From Pegea sp. RAD2-039 (Eukaryota; Chordata; Thaliacea; Salpida; Salpidae): a stretch of DNA of 64,000 bases. Within the stretch, counting starts at the first letter, position 1; each line of letters starts with the position of its first letter. Below the pieces are notes generated by a model. The model was not told where the DNA came from, searched no databases, and worked only from the letters and a program-made list of their open reading frames with translations. This document shows positions 1 to 12,600 of the stretch, one piece after another. The stretch lies in assembly GCA_034620365.1 (NCBI GenBank), contig JAQGEQ010000380.1:62001-126000 (forward strand), written 5' to 3'. The position numbers were made by a program, and so were the translations under genes.

Positions 1-275
1 AGAGGTTCATGAAGCTATGGATACATCTTAATAAATTTGATGTTTAAAATAGATTTGATGGTTATTTCATTTAGTTGTTTGTATTTAGTTTAATATTATT
101 TTCAAGTTTAAGTCAAATTTTCACCTTCTACATTTCTAGATGTAAAATTTTGTATATTATTTAATAAAATGTAAATATAGCAAATGTTGTTGTGATTATA
201 ACGCTTCTAAACTGTTATTTACAATTTTCGAAACCATCTTTCAGGTTGTTACTTTGAAATAGTTTAATTGTTTAA
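1..275. other. 5' flank of the LRRC47-like gene
   Basis: AT-rich non-coding sequence with no gene that I can see. A pyrimidine-rich stretch ending in CAG at 242-244 looks like a 3' splice acceptor, 31 bases before the ATG at 276. It could close an intron in the 5' UTR or be a trans-splice acceptor. Confidence 0.4.
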
Positions 276-2129
276 ATGGAGAATGTCTGGAATGAAATAG
301 AAATTGCTGCTGATGAGAAAAGGAGGGAACTGGTAATAAGAAGAAAAGAAAATGTAGAAGAATTACCTCCTCAACTTTATCAGCTAAACTTGTTAAACTT
401 TCTAGATATTTTCTCTTTGCCTATTGTAAGAATTGATGATAGAATCAGTAATTTGCAGAACTTAACTCAATTGTATGTGAAAGATACTGAAATAGCTGAA
501 TTACCTGACAGCATTTGTGACTTAAAACTAATTAAAAGTTTAGATGTTTCACAAAATAAATTAAACCAACTTCCAAAAAGACTTGGAAATCTGAGCAACC
601 TTCAAAGCTTCAATGTCTCTTCAAATAATTTATCAATATTTCCTCAAAGTATTTCAAATTGTTCCTCTTTATCAGTTATTAACTTCTCGAAGAACAGATT
701 TGTCAATTTTCCAGTGATGTTGACAAACAGCCCCCTAAGTTCCAAACTAGCTCAAATTTTCGCTTCTCACAATCAGCTTGTTGAAGTCGAAGATTCTATC
801 CAGAATTTAACTGCTTTGAAAAATCTGGATTTATCAGAAAACTGTTTAAAGCAGCTTCCACAGGCGCTCGGTAAATGTCTCAAGTTGAAACAAATCAATT
901 TCAAATCGAACCAACTTGAAGACAATCGTTTGAAAAAGCTAATTGAACAAGAAAATGGCCCTAAATCGATTTTGAACTATATTCGGAGTAGGGGAAAGCC
1001 CTCAAAGTCTGAGAGATTAGACGGTAAAGAGAAGAAGCCATCAAAGGTAAAAGAAAGTAGAAAAAATTTCAAAAATTCTCAGATGTCGACGAATGAAGAA
1101 ATTGCCAAGTTTTACATCAAAGTAATTAAATCAGAAGAAGTTTTTAGTGAAGGTGGTTTGTTTGTAATGAAGTAAATGATTATGACGTCATCTTTTATAG
1201 GATGTAAACCGCTGAAAATCGTCGTTAGTGATGACGTATGTCAAGTTCGACCTTATATTGTCTCTTGTATTTTAAGAGGACTTGATTTGAAAGAATCTTC
1301 AAAATTTCGAAGCTTTATTTCGATACAAGTTAGTCTATAAATTAACAAATTTTCAAAAAACTTTCAATTATTTCCCACAGACTCAAATTCACTCCAATCT
1401 TTGCCACAGAAGATCGCTGGCATCAATTGGAACTCACGATTTGAAAAAATTGAAAAACTCCCAGCTGATTTACGATGCTAAAATCTCCAAACTTTTTAAG
1501 GTGATTAAAGAATCGTGTTTACGACAAACGTTGCAACAACTTTAAATAGATCAGGCCTCTTGGCGCTGAGAAAGAAGTTTTAGTTGAAGAATATTTGAAG
1601 AATTTACAAGAGAAGTTGCAAAGTTGCTCTAAAGATCCTACTGGTGTAGAAAAGTAAACAAGCAAATCAACTGGTCCATTTTATAACCAGTTTGATGTTA
1701 GGTACCTACATTTGATTAACCATTTAGATAAATCTGCTTTTCTGTGTCGTACTGATGATGGCTGTGTCCTTTCTCTTCCTCCTCTGATCAATTGTGAAGA
1801 GTCCAAACTAACATTTCAGTCTTCTGATATTCTTGTTGAAGTAACTGGATCTACATCTTTGAGTAAATGCAAAGAGGTTATGGATGCTTTTTTGAAAGAA
1901 CTTATCCAAAAAGAATTTGTTTCAAATGTTAGTAGATATATCAGTAATTTCAAATATCAATTTACGTTGGTTTCAGGTTGATTCTGGTCACGTGGTTGCT
2001 TGTAATGATAACCAAACTCTTGTAGTTCAACAAGTAAGATGTGAAGACTCGAGTGGACGTTTAAAAGTCGTGTATCCTTCCAAAACTGACTTATTTCATT
2101 TCGCACCAATGATTAAAGTGATTAGATAA
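276..2129 (+). CDS. LRRC47: LRRC47-like protein: leucine-rich repeats plus B3/B4 (PheRS-beta-like) domain, six exons
   Basis: Six exons fit one reading frame: 276-1152 (or 1155), 1201-1328, 1381-1500, 1550-1645, 1691-1927 and 1977-2129, giving about 536 residues (human LRRC47 is about 580). Introns are 45-52 bp with GT-AG ends. Exon 1 holds about seven leucine-rich repeats (for example L-K-N-L-D-L-S-E-N) followed by a Lys-rich linker. Exons 2-6 carry the B3/B4 fold shared with the phenylalanyl-tRNA synthetase beta subunit: V-R-P-Y-I-V in exon 2, A-S-I-G-T-H-D-L in exon 3, L-S-L-P-P-L-I-N and L-V-E-V-T-G-S-T in exon 5, and L-K-V-V-Y-P-S-K-T-D-L in exon 6. LRR plus B3/B4 is the LRRC47 architecture; FARSB lacks the LRRs. 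LRRC47 has been linked to translation, but its reaction is unclear. The first ATG of the open frame follows a splice-acceptor-like site. Confidence 0.85.
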
Positions 2130-2245
2130 TTAAATCTGTTGTTAGTTCCAACTTTTTTATTTAACCTTCTTGTAAAGAAGACTGAAATATTTTCCACTTC
2201 TTTCATATTCGAAGTTTATTGATTCAAAAAACATTTTTTATTTAT

Positions 2246-2251
2246 AATAAA
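2246..2251 (+). terminator. Candidate polyadenylation signal of LRRC47-like gene
   Basis: An AATAAA hexamer lies about 117 bases after the stop codon at 2127-2129. In sequence this AT-rich the hexamer is common, so the assignment rests on position. Confidence 0.4.
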
Positions 2252-2482
2252 AGTAAAGTTTAAATATAATTCACCAAATTTGTTTACCTTCATTTTTTAA
2301 AGATTTGTAAATATTTCAATTTTCATTTATCAGTTACAGAGATTAGAAAATTAAAAAATTAAATTTAAAAGTTGACTGAAAAATGTCTCCAACAACTTCA
2401 CAAATTATTAAGGTGATAATAACATAGTAGATAAATAGTAAAAATAAATGATACTCATATTATCATAATTATCATATATTAT

Positions 2483-3555
2483 TACAATAAATGCGAAAGG
2501 GTATGCCTGAGGAGAGTATTTTCACAAATAACATCTATTATATCTATTAAGTCAGAATTAGAGAAAGTAAAGGATATAACACATGGCATTTCAGTAGCCC
2601 TTAAAGCAGCAAACAATTACATAGAATGTTGATAATATACAAAAGAGAAAAAATCACTGTTTAGAAATGACAATGTTGGTAATATTATAACGGTTCAACT
2701 TCTGCTTGAACAACACGAGTCATTCTGACATGACAATGTCTGATGGCAGCTGGTTCCAAGTACTAATTGTGCGGTATAAGAAAAGTTTTCTCTGATTAAT
2801 GTACCAGGTTATATGGGCTTATTTAGATGTAAAGTGTGTCGTCTGAGTTGATATAATTTGATGAAAGTACTAGTGGAAAAGAAATCATCGAATTTAAAGT
2901 CAACTAAATTGTGGATAATTTTAAAATTAAGAATTAAGTGGTATTAAATCAGTCGAATTTCCAAAACATCTAAATTCATGGAGCTAAGACGATTTTTATA
3001 ACTATCGTATTTAATATTAAGTTTCCTGCATACTAATCTCGTAAATGTTGTCTGAACAGACTCGATTTTTTTGGTATCACAAACTTGATATAGTATCCAT
3101 GCACTGAAATTGTATCCAAGAATTAAACTTACGTACAAATTGAAGAGATTTATAAAGAAGTATCCTTATAATTAAAGGTCTTTATAATAAGGTAGACAAT
3201 GTTGATTGATTTTTCTAAGATTTTGGAAACATGGTTGTGTCATTTAAAGTCAGATGATAGGGTAATGCCAAGGTCTAGGACCGAAGACACTCGTTGAATA
3301 ATAAATACATTTATGGAATATTGGTTTAAGGAACTTGCAGCTGGTTTACAGGAGAAAGTTATAAGCTCAGACTTTGTGGGCTGGATTCTGAGCTGCCTGC
3401 TCGTAGACCAATTTTCTACAAAGTGTAGTTCAGCTTAAAGTTTTAGAGGATTGCAAGATGATAGCTTAATGTCATCTGCAAACACAAACACACTGACATT
3501 ATCTATTGCTACTAGTCTTCTGAGAAGTTTCTATAGTTATTTATTCAACGTGAGG
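2483..3555 (-). mobile_element. Decayed LINE (non-LTR retrotransposon) fragment, copy 1
   Basis: The minus strand carries remnants of a LINE reverse transcriptase. The catalytic box F-A-D-D-I-K-L-S-S is readable at about 3458-3485. About 350 bases downstream in the minus sense (2944-3138) is a stretch typical of the C-terminal end of LINE polymerases: I-E-S-V-Q-T-T-F-T-R, then a Y-x-x-R-L motif and L-x-V-L-E-I-R. The frame is broken by stops between these parts. The left end, the element's 3' end, begins with a TTACAATAAA-like sequence shared with the copies at about 30.8 kb and 44.0 kb. It is 5'-truncated and inactive. The clade (Jockey, CR1 or related) cannot be fixed by eye. Confidence 0.75.
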
Positions 3556-3558
3556 CTG

Positions 3559-3590
3559 AAATAAATAAATAAATAAATAAATAAATAAAT
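3559..3590. repeat. (AAAT)n microsatellite
   Basis: About eight uninterrupted AAAT units sit at the right-hand edge of LINE copy 1. A short simple tail like this is common at LINE termini, but here it abuts the truncated 5' side, so it may belong to another insertion or have arisen independently. Confidence 0.9.
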
Positions 3591-4769
3591 TTAACTTCTT
3601 AGGCCAACTGACGAAAAGTTTTTTTTTTGACACTTGCTGGTAAAATTTTATGAAGACAGTTTGAAATGGTTAAAAACTCTAGATTAAACGTTGGGAAATT
3701 TAATAAAATTGCTTTAGTTTTAATTGCATATTTTTAGCTTTAATAATTTTGGTTATTTATGACACACTTTTGTTTTTCCTGTAATAGAAAAGTTAATTAT
3801 CGGACTTTAAAATTTTAGTTAAAATTTTTTTTATAGAGAATTCAATTAAATTCAAAGTTAGATATACTGATGTACTGGATACAAACTTTTGCATCTTCTA
3901 TTTGAGTTTCAAATGGATATACTTTTGCCTTGTACCAATCATTTAATTTAAGTTTCAGCTTCGTTCTACAACGCTTTTTTCTTTAATATAATATATTTCT
4001 TTTTAATATATGTTTGGAAAAGTTGAGTTTAAGGTGGATATGGAAACTCACAAAAAGCTTTTATAAACTGTAATTCAGTAGAAGCAGGAATAAAAATATT
4101 TGCAGAGCTTTTATCAGCTACAGAATATCTATTATCTTTTAACAACAAACAAAATCTATAAAATAGTATAAAGTAAAAGAGTAGGATAAAGTCCTCAACG
4201 CGCGGTTTTCATGACAACCAGCGTGTGGATTCGCTCATATGTCTATTAACTCAGTTATAGAGTAACTATCACCCCAGAAACTGCGTGAATCTCTGAGTGA
4301 AATAATTGTAGCGCCAGGCAACTCTCGGTGGCCAACTGTTTTGACACAAACACTCCCGGATGCAAATCTTTGAAGTCAATTTTATTTCCCAGAAGAACGA
4401 GACAAACTACTGGCGTTCAAGATGACTTCTTCATATCGTCAAGTAATAACAATATATGATTTGAAGTAGCAGAAATTCATCAGATCTGTACCTCTCACAG
4501 TTACAAGCTGAAGGCACAAAGTATCTACTATAAGTAAATATTGGATGCTTGAAAAAGCTGTTAGAAATTAATTTGCAAATTCTACATTTATGGATTTTCG
4601 ACTACATCTTCAACTTCAACAACCTGTGAAACAATTATTCGATAATAACCTGAAAAGTGTTACAAAACTTACTAAGTAACAGTATAGAAGTAAAGAAGGT
4701 ACTAATAATTGACGAAGTACAAGATTTTGTCAAAGCATTTTAGTAAGCCGTAAATAATCACCATACAGA
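3591..4769. other. Intergenic, no gene recognised
   Basis: No supported reading frame. The first part is AT-rich. From about 4190 to 4400 the sequence is clearly richer in GC and may be the decayed 5' part of the LINE that is recognisable from 4770 onward, but I could not read protein from it. Confidence 0.4.
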
Positions 4770-6115
4770 ATAGATTCTCACAGAAGCTGACATACCCAAG
4801 CATCAGTGGAATCCAATATCAGTTGCAAAAGTTTCCCAGGCGCTGAAAAAGACACAGAAATTGAAGTCACCTGGTAATGACAAAATGTCAAACTTCTGGC
4901 TGCACCACCTGCCTACTGCTCATAATGTAACTGCAAACCAGCTGAAGAAACTCATGGAATTGACTACCAAAGAACCATCTTGACTCACAGAAAGAGTAGG
5001 ATATCTACTCCCAAAGTCAGAAAAAGCGAAGAATCCAAAAAACTACCGACCAATTACGCTTAATTACTTGATATAAATTACTTACTTCAATTCTTAATGA
5101 AAGAATCTACAAGCATTTCGAAAAAGCAATCTGATACCCGTGCAACGAAAGAGATGTTAAAGAATACTTGATTACTAGTAACTTGTAAGAATGTCGAAGA
5201 AGAACAAATTCTGATCTTTATCTTTATAGCTGAGCTGTCTCAAAGCGATTTTTTTCAACTTTTTGATTCGACACTTTTGACGACATTTCCACACATATCA
5301 TTTACATCAACCCATTTACCTGGAGTAGCATCTTTATATCATATATTTGTTAATTTTTCTAAGGTATCATGCCAAAGCCTTCGGTAGCATACACCACAAG
5401 TGATAGCTGCACTATCATCTTTCTTTAATATAGTTTGTATCACCATCAACAGCAAAAATACATCGAAAACAGTAAAAAGACACCAGAAACAGAAAAAAGA
5501 TAAAACAAGTATTTAAACACTTTTTAGCCTTTTTGAACTATCAAAATATTGGACAGAATACCAGACATATATCAAATGTATAAGAAAACAGAACACACTT
5601 GTTAGAACAATCTACTTTATTCTAGATTGAATAAATTGAAAATCTTTGCTAGAAGCATTTAATCGCTACCAGATATAGGCTTAGTACTACCCATACCTTC
5701 AGCAAAGATATTAGAATGACTTTTCGCACTAAGAAATGTGCAAAAGTGAAGAGAATCAAACAAACATCAACCGAAACATTCATTTCAGCGAAAATCAATG
5801 ATTTAGACGAAGAAGCAAACTACTAAGAAATAAGGAAGCACAAGAAATATCGCCTACAAAAATGAAGGAAAAGATGTGGAAAGAGTTTTACCGAAGAACA
5901 AAAAAGATTTTCTCAACAGAACTCGACTCTGAGAATAAGCTTAAAGCTTTTAATAGCTTGGCAATTTCAGTATTGATGTTTAGTTTTAATATCATCAACT
6001 TGAAGCTCAAATCTAAATATAGAAATCCGAAGAATGTGGAAAATGAATACCAAAACACTTGAAAAATTCTGCTGAACATTAGCTGCGTCATCAGCAGAAA
6101 GGAGGTGGATCTTTT
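4770..6115 (+). mobile_element. Decayed LINE of R2/R4 (Dong)-like type, plus strand
   Basis: Broken plus-strand reading frames recall the polymerase of R2/R4-type LINEs. At about 4785-5130: L-K-S-P-G-N-D-K-M-S-N-F-W-L, then Y-L-L-P-K-S, N-P-K-N-Y-R-P-I-T and L-N-E-R-I-Y-K-H, the conserved start of the reverse transcriptase domain. At about 5190: E-C-R-R-R-T. At 5715-6060: K-K-C-A-K-V-K-R, I-N-D-L-D-E-E-A, K-M-K-E-K-M-W-K-E-F-Y-R-R-T and F-N-S-L-A-I-S-V-L, the region after the catalytic box. In-frame stops and frame changes interrupt it, and the middle (about 5220-5700), where the catalytic box should be, is unreadable. It is a dead copy, oriented opposite to LINE copy 1. Confidence 0.7.
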
Positions 6116-6694
6116 AGATCTTTTGACGTGATGTAAAAATATTTCCATCAGATCTTTTATAGAGGTAGAATATGAATAGATAGAATAGAAAATAAACAAA
6201 CAAATTGTTTGTAAAGAACATTCACTGCTACATAAGTTATAAAAACATCTTCTATTTGTTCACTTAATGTATTTCTATCGCTCTTTTCCTTTCTATCTTA
6301 TTTGTTTCATTTAAATGGGATTTGATTTTAGATATACATTTAGTTTCAGTGAATTCTCTTGCGACAATATTTAATCGATTTTTAATAAAAACAATTTTCA
6401 TCTTCCTTGTTCATGCTAAGTTTCTAAGAAAAAGTAAAATTGATAAAGTTGACATATAAGGGTGAAAATTCATAAAATTATATCTCAAACTAAATCTGGT
6501 TACTTAATTTGAATTGTAGCTGATAATTGTTCAAATATTTCTTGTAAGAATCATTAGTTGAATCACTCTTTCTAATATTTGATGATTTTAACTGATTCAT
6601 TTTCTATAAAAATCGTATTTACTACATACAAACAAAATAAGCCGAATAATTTTATTAAGTCATCTGTATAAAGAAAAGAATTGCACAAATATTT
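6116..6694. other. Intergenic / 3' flank of TRPA gene 1
   Basis: AT-rich sequence without a supported gene. The minus-strand hexamer AATAAA (TTTATT at 6651-6656) lies about 40 bases beyond the stop codon of the neighbouring minus-strand gene and is a candidate polyadenylation signal. Confidence 0.4.
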
Positions 6695-9600
6695 CTACTT
6701 CTTCGATTTACTCAGAGAAGCAAGTTTGAATTCTTCTTGAGTTTCGATGACGTATTTCACACTTTTAGTTAAATGATGTAAGAAATCATTGACTTTATCA
6801 AAAGACTTCACAAACTTCTCGTTCATTTCTTCAATACTTTGATTGCAAAGATTAATTTGTGATTTTAATTCATCAATATTAGAAAGGTTTTCTAAAATAT
6901 TTTCTTTCATAACCGAAAAATCTGTTTTTAAATTCTCCTCTAAGCTTAGAAGTTTTTCTTTGTTCCAGCAAACATTATTTTCAATCTTTGTCAGCCTCTC
7001 CTCCGTATAAGCTTCTTTCTTTTCATTTTCTTTACTTTGAGTGTTTAGAATTTGAATCACATTTCCAACTTGCTCATTACAGTTTTGTAGTTCAGCTTTC
7101 ACTTCAGCAACTGAACTAATTTCTTCTAATAATTTATTACTAGTATTTCGAATCTCTTCTTTGACAGTATCTTTTGAAATTTCAACTTTTTCTTCACAAA
7201 TTGTTAAATTTGACTGCAAAACATCAAATGCTTTACAACGATCTAACAAAGATTCAGAACTTGCAGCAATACAACCCTTCAAACCAATGTTTAGTACTTT
7301 CATTTCTTCTTTACATGTTTCGATATTATCATTTATCTTTTCGATCAAATTCTGATTGCCTTTCCCGACCTCAGTAGAAAGCTTATCAGCAACTTCAGTA
7401 TTATTTTTAATCAGCTGATTGTGATTTGTTCCAATCTCATCGAGAAATATCTCTTTTGTTTCATTTATTTTCTCTTCAAGCTGCTTACAACAGTTGATGA
7501 TATTCTCGTTGATTTCTTTTGAGTTTATGTTTAGTTGGTTTGAAATCTCTGTTTCATTTTTAGTCAATATTGAAATAAGACTTTTATGGCCTTCATCAAA
7601 ATTGTTTTTGCACCAAATTGCTTTCTCTTCCATCTTTTCTTCCAACAAAGTTTGAGATGATTTAATCAACTCTTCAAGTTGTAGTTTGCACTTTTCAACA
7701 TTATCAACACACTTATCTGAAAACTCAGCAACTTTTTCACCCAAATTGTTCTGCTTTTCAGTAAAATATTCCCAAATTTCATCTTTACAAACAGTCACAT
7801 GTTCTTTACAATCTGTGATGTTATCATCGATTGTTTTCTGTAAAATACTTTTGGTGAGTTCTATTTCTTTGCCTGTAATCATTTTACTATTATCAATTAA
7901 CTCGTTACATATCCGAAAGTTGATTTCCATCAGTTCCTTCACTTCTGTGTTGCCACTAACCAATTTTTCTTTGATTTCTTCATCAGTTTGAATTATTTGA
8001 TGATTACATTTACCAATTTTCAAACTTAAATCTTCCAATAATAAATTCTTCATCTGAATAATTTGTTTCAAAACATCAACCCTTGACACGTTCACACTTT
8101 TGTCACAATCAGAGATTTTTGATGAAATCACATCGAGAAATTGTAATCTAGATGTACAGATAGTCGTCGATGCTTGTATTTCACTGATCAACACAATTTT
8201 TGCCTAAAAAAATACTTTCGATAAAATAGAAAAGCTGGTTGAAACTGAAATACCTTTTCTAAGAATTCGTGGGTTTTGTGAATATCGATTCTCAAACTGG
8301 CAACAAGTTGTAAAGTGTTCTGAACTTGTCCTCTTGTTGTGTTTGATTCGTCTTCTGTCGTATATTTTAAAGCAGATTTTGTACTTGAAATTGTTTTGTT
8401 CAACTCTAAGCTAGTATCACTGAGCGTTGCCATAAGATCCTAAAATCTGGAGATGAGAAAGTGACTGAAAAGTTTCAAAAAAAACCTCTGAATAGGCTTT
8501 TGCTTCAGTTCTTGTACTCATCAAAATGAGATCAACTTTTTTAACCCTCTGCCTCAGATCTCCTTGCTCATCATAGATGTCATTTAATCTTGATCTTAAG
8601 TTTGTTAGTGAAGAGATGATTTGATTACTCTCAGAAAGTTGGTTGTTATTCTAAGATACAAAAATTTGAAAGTAGAAGTTGTCGATGATAAAATTTACTT
8701 CCTCAAAGTCATCCTCATGCATCTGATCATGAAACTTCCTCAAGATCGAAGGTTTGAACCGATTCGGATTCAGACGGAAGATCCTAATGATGAAGAGCTT
8801 TAATCTTCCTCTATTATCCTCAATCACTTCTTTTTTTCGCGTAAACCTCCTTCGGACCCAAGAAGGAAAAAAAAATTCAACATCAAGCGAAGAGTCGATC
8901 TGAATGACGAAAATGACGATCAATTGAAGATGGGAGACTGTTTCCATGGATACCTGCATCCCGATTCTTTGGATTGTCGCTTCTTTTTGTATCTCCATTA
9001 TATCACCGACCGCGAGACCCACCTGAGGTATCAAACTTTGAAGCTGAAGTTGAAAGAAGGAAGAACTCACCAATAAATTCATGATAAGGATTGTCATGAC
9101 GATGGAGAAAGTTAAATAAAGAACGTAGCTCGCGACTTTTGTGTAATTCTGAAAGATATTTTCGATGCAGCAACTAGCTTCACTTCACACACTTACTTGG
9201 TCTGCATATCCAGAACTACTAGGGTAGAATTTACCGGAGTAGTCGAGTTCTCCCATCATCATGATGAATGTTGTAACGATTGAATCGTACCAAGTTTCGA
9301 AAACCATCTGAATATGTCACCAAAATTCAAGTTGATAATCAAAATCTTTTAGAAATATTTCAAATGAGTCACCTGATTGCCGAGAAGAATGTAGAACGCG
9401 AGTCCAAACCCGATTATAAAAAAGATAAAAACCATCAAGAACTGAGCAAATGTCATCAGGATCACAGTAAGCATTGTCACATAAATCCCTGCATCCGCGA
9501 GAATCGGTAACTTTTGGATGTGAATTATTAAACCAATCCAAGATAGAAATATTGCAAAAGCAGCTAAACTTTCTTGCCATTCCTGAAGTGACTTTTAAAC

Positions 9601-12600
9601 TTAAGTTTTTAAGAAATAGTTTTGAAACTAACCTGTCGTATACCAGTTTGTGATTGTAGATTGTCGAAGACCGTCAGGTTACTGATGTTGTTACTTGTTA
9701 ATGTCTTTAACCCTGAGTTGAAGCGAAAGTACTCAAAGTTCAAAGTTACCAGAATACACAGCGAATAAAGAAGCAACTCGAGAATTTTCGAAATTTTTAT
9801 CGTTTTTCTTCTAGGAACTACAACACAAATCTAAAAAAGTTGAAATTATTTGAAAGTCTTCAACTTAAAAAAATTTCATCTTTTCAAACCTCAAGAAAAA
9901 TTTGTATTGCTGCATAGAATAAAAGAAGTTGTCTTTCTGTGTTGTGAGTTTTTGGGAGGATATTACATCCTGTCTTCAGATTCAAACTGACCATAATGTC
10001 GTTACGGTAGAAAAAACAAGAAGAACTAAACAGCAAATCAAAAATACATTTTCCAAATTCATTAGATCAGTTTCTTACCTTGTGTTTATTCCTGTTGAAA
10101 TAAACTGAATAAACTTTCTGATTTTTCAGTGGCAAATCATTTTAAACTTTTTATTTAATAATTTATAAACATCTCACCTGTTCGCTCACTATATAGCTTT
10201 TGCCAGTCGATCCGATAAAATTGAGGGGTTAATAAAACATAATGATTCAACATAATGAGAAAAGTTACAAAGAACAGAGTACTTGAGTAGTAGACGTATC
10301 TCACACAATTCTTCCATTTGAAATCTAACAAAGCGGACACCAGTGGGTGAACTAAAAGTTTTTCGCATTTCTCATCCGCCTATATCAAATAATCTTTTAG
10401 ATAAAAGTTGAAGGAGTATTTAGATTAAACCATGATATTTAGTGGATGATTCTTCTTCAATTTACTTGAAGATCTTGAATAAGTATGTGATGAAGATAAA
10501 GGAATTTCGTCTCCATCATAAATCTTTTCAAAAAAAGTTTTATTTTATTTTTCTGAACAATTTTAATCACAAACCGAAACATTTGGTTCCTCGTTTCCAT
10601 TTAGTTGGTTGTTCCTTCCATTATCAGATAAAGAAATCTGTCGGACCATATGCATTTGGTTCAACCATTTTGAACATGAGTAAGTATCATCTAGAAACTC
10701 ATAAACCATGGTCACCTTCAAATAAAAGGAGAAAAATCAGCTGAACAATTTACTTTTCGTTTTATTATTTACAGATTTTTTCAGCAAAGACTCACAGCAA
10801 AATCTTTATCAATCGGTCTCTTCCCATTATCATACATGCATTTATCCAAAGCAATCTCTGCTAAATCAGGCATCTTCCGAATCAACTTCCGCATTGGTGT
10901 GTCAGTGATTCCTACAAAATCAAAGAACTTGATGACTTATATCCACCATTTCTACATTTTACCAGTATTTGGGTTTCGGACCGCGTTTTTTAGTGAGTCT
11001 TGCCATGTGGAATGTTGTATCAACGCATAAGCACATTCTTTGTGTTGAAAATCTAACGCAAAATCTAAAGAGTTTCTTCCATCCGGAGATTTGAAGGCAA
11101 CATCCGCTCTCCACTGAAGAAGTATCCGAACAATCCCCACATGCCCCTTCTTACAAGCGAGGTGCATCGGAGAAACCTAAAAATCTTCAGTTAGAAGAAA
11201 ACCATTTCTGATTTCAAATCAGACTTTAAACTTTTTGATCGGTTGAATTATCGCTCCTGCCTCTAATAAAGCGATCGCGGCTTTCTCGAAGCCGGCAAAA
11301 GCAGCACAATGTAAAGGCGTCCACTGTTTGTTGTTTTTCAGTTCAATATTGGCTCCGAGTTGAATCAGTCTACAAAAAATAGAAATCGAAATATGAAGTT
11401 GTTTGTTTGAAGCTCAAAGCTGGCTTTTTATGAAACCATAATATCCAACTTTGTAATTTATTTAGTGAGTTACATACTCAATAACACTTTTGACGTTTCG
11501 ACCAAGAGCTGCTAGATGAAGAGCTGTGTTGGCTTCCTCGTCAGTACAATTGATTATTGTTCGGTGTTTTAGGATTAAATCTGAGATGATTGAGTTGTGT
11601 CCTTGTAAAGCAGCAACATGTAGAGTTGTTCGATCTGCTTTATTCTTAGCATCAGCAGTGGCTCCACAAAGCTCTAGAAGTACCTTTAGAAGATGCACAT
11701 CAAGATAAAACTCTCAAATCCTCTTTTAAGCATAAAACTAAACCACCTGAACACTTTCTTCATTGCCTTTATTTGAAGCCAAGTGGAGTGCCGTGTTTGA
11801 ATATAAATCTCTATTTTCAACCATATTTCTTACTTCAGGCCTTTTCATCAAAATCTATTTCACAAAAATCAAATTTTTCATTCACAATTTGATTTGAAAG
11901 ATAAAACCTGAATAACAGCAACATGGTTCTCTTCAGCGGCCCACATTAAACAATTTTTTTTATCGTTGTCTACATCTGAAAGATCGATATCATACTCTAG
12001 AAGATGTTCCAGCGTTTCCACATGCCCATAACGAGAAGTTATCAACAAAGCTGTCATATTTTCAGCATCTTTCACGTTTGCTTTAGCCCCACTAACAACA
12101 AACAAAATTGGATGAATGAAAAATGATTAAAACTTCAAAATGTCAAATTACTTTTGTAGTAATAGGTCTACAACTTCATGAGAATTTTGTTTGCAAGCAA
12201 TTGACAGGGGTGTTGCTAAACTTTCATTTTGAATATCAATGTTAGACTTTTTATCAATTAATAACTTGACGATATTCAACTTGTTGGATAGCACAGCGAG
12301 GTGTAAACAAGAAGTCTTTCCAGCCCTACATCTATTTACCATATTACTTAAACCTTCAACAATAAATTAGTTATTTACTTTTACCACAAATCTCAAATAA
12401 CTAACCAGCTGCTTCAGAAATTTCTAGAATATATTTTACGAGATTTTGATAACCACCTTCTACAGCTAAATGAATTGGTAAATTGCCATTAGCATCTGAA
12501 GCTTCTATTAAACTTGCTGCTTCAACTAGAGTCATATCAACCTCAGTTTCTTCTTCAGTTTCTATTGTTACTATAAAAGATAATAAAATAGTTTGAAGAT

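Noticed and set aside
7161-7991. Plus-strand frames of 64-101 codons opposite the TRPA gene 1 tail
   Set aside because: Ser/Phe/Leu-rich antisense shadows of a Lys/Glu/Asn-rich coiled coil, with no family resemblance.
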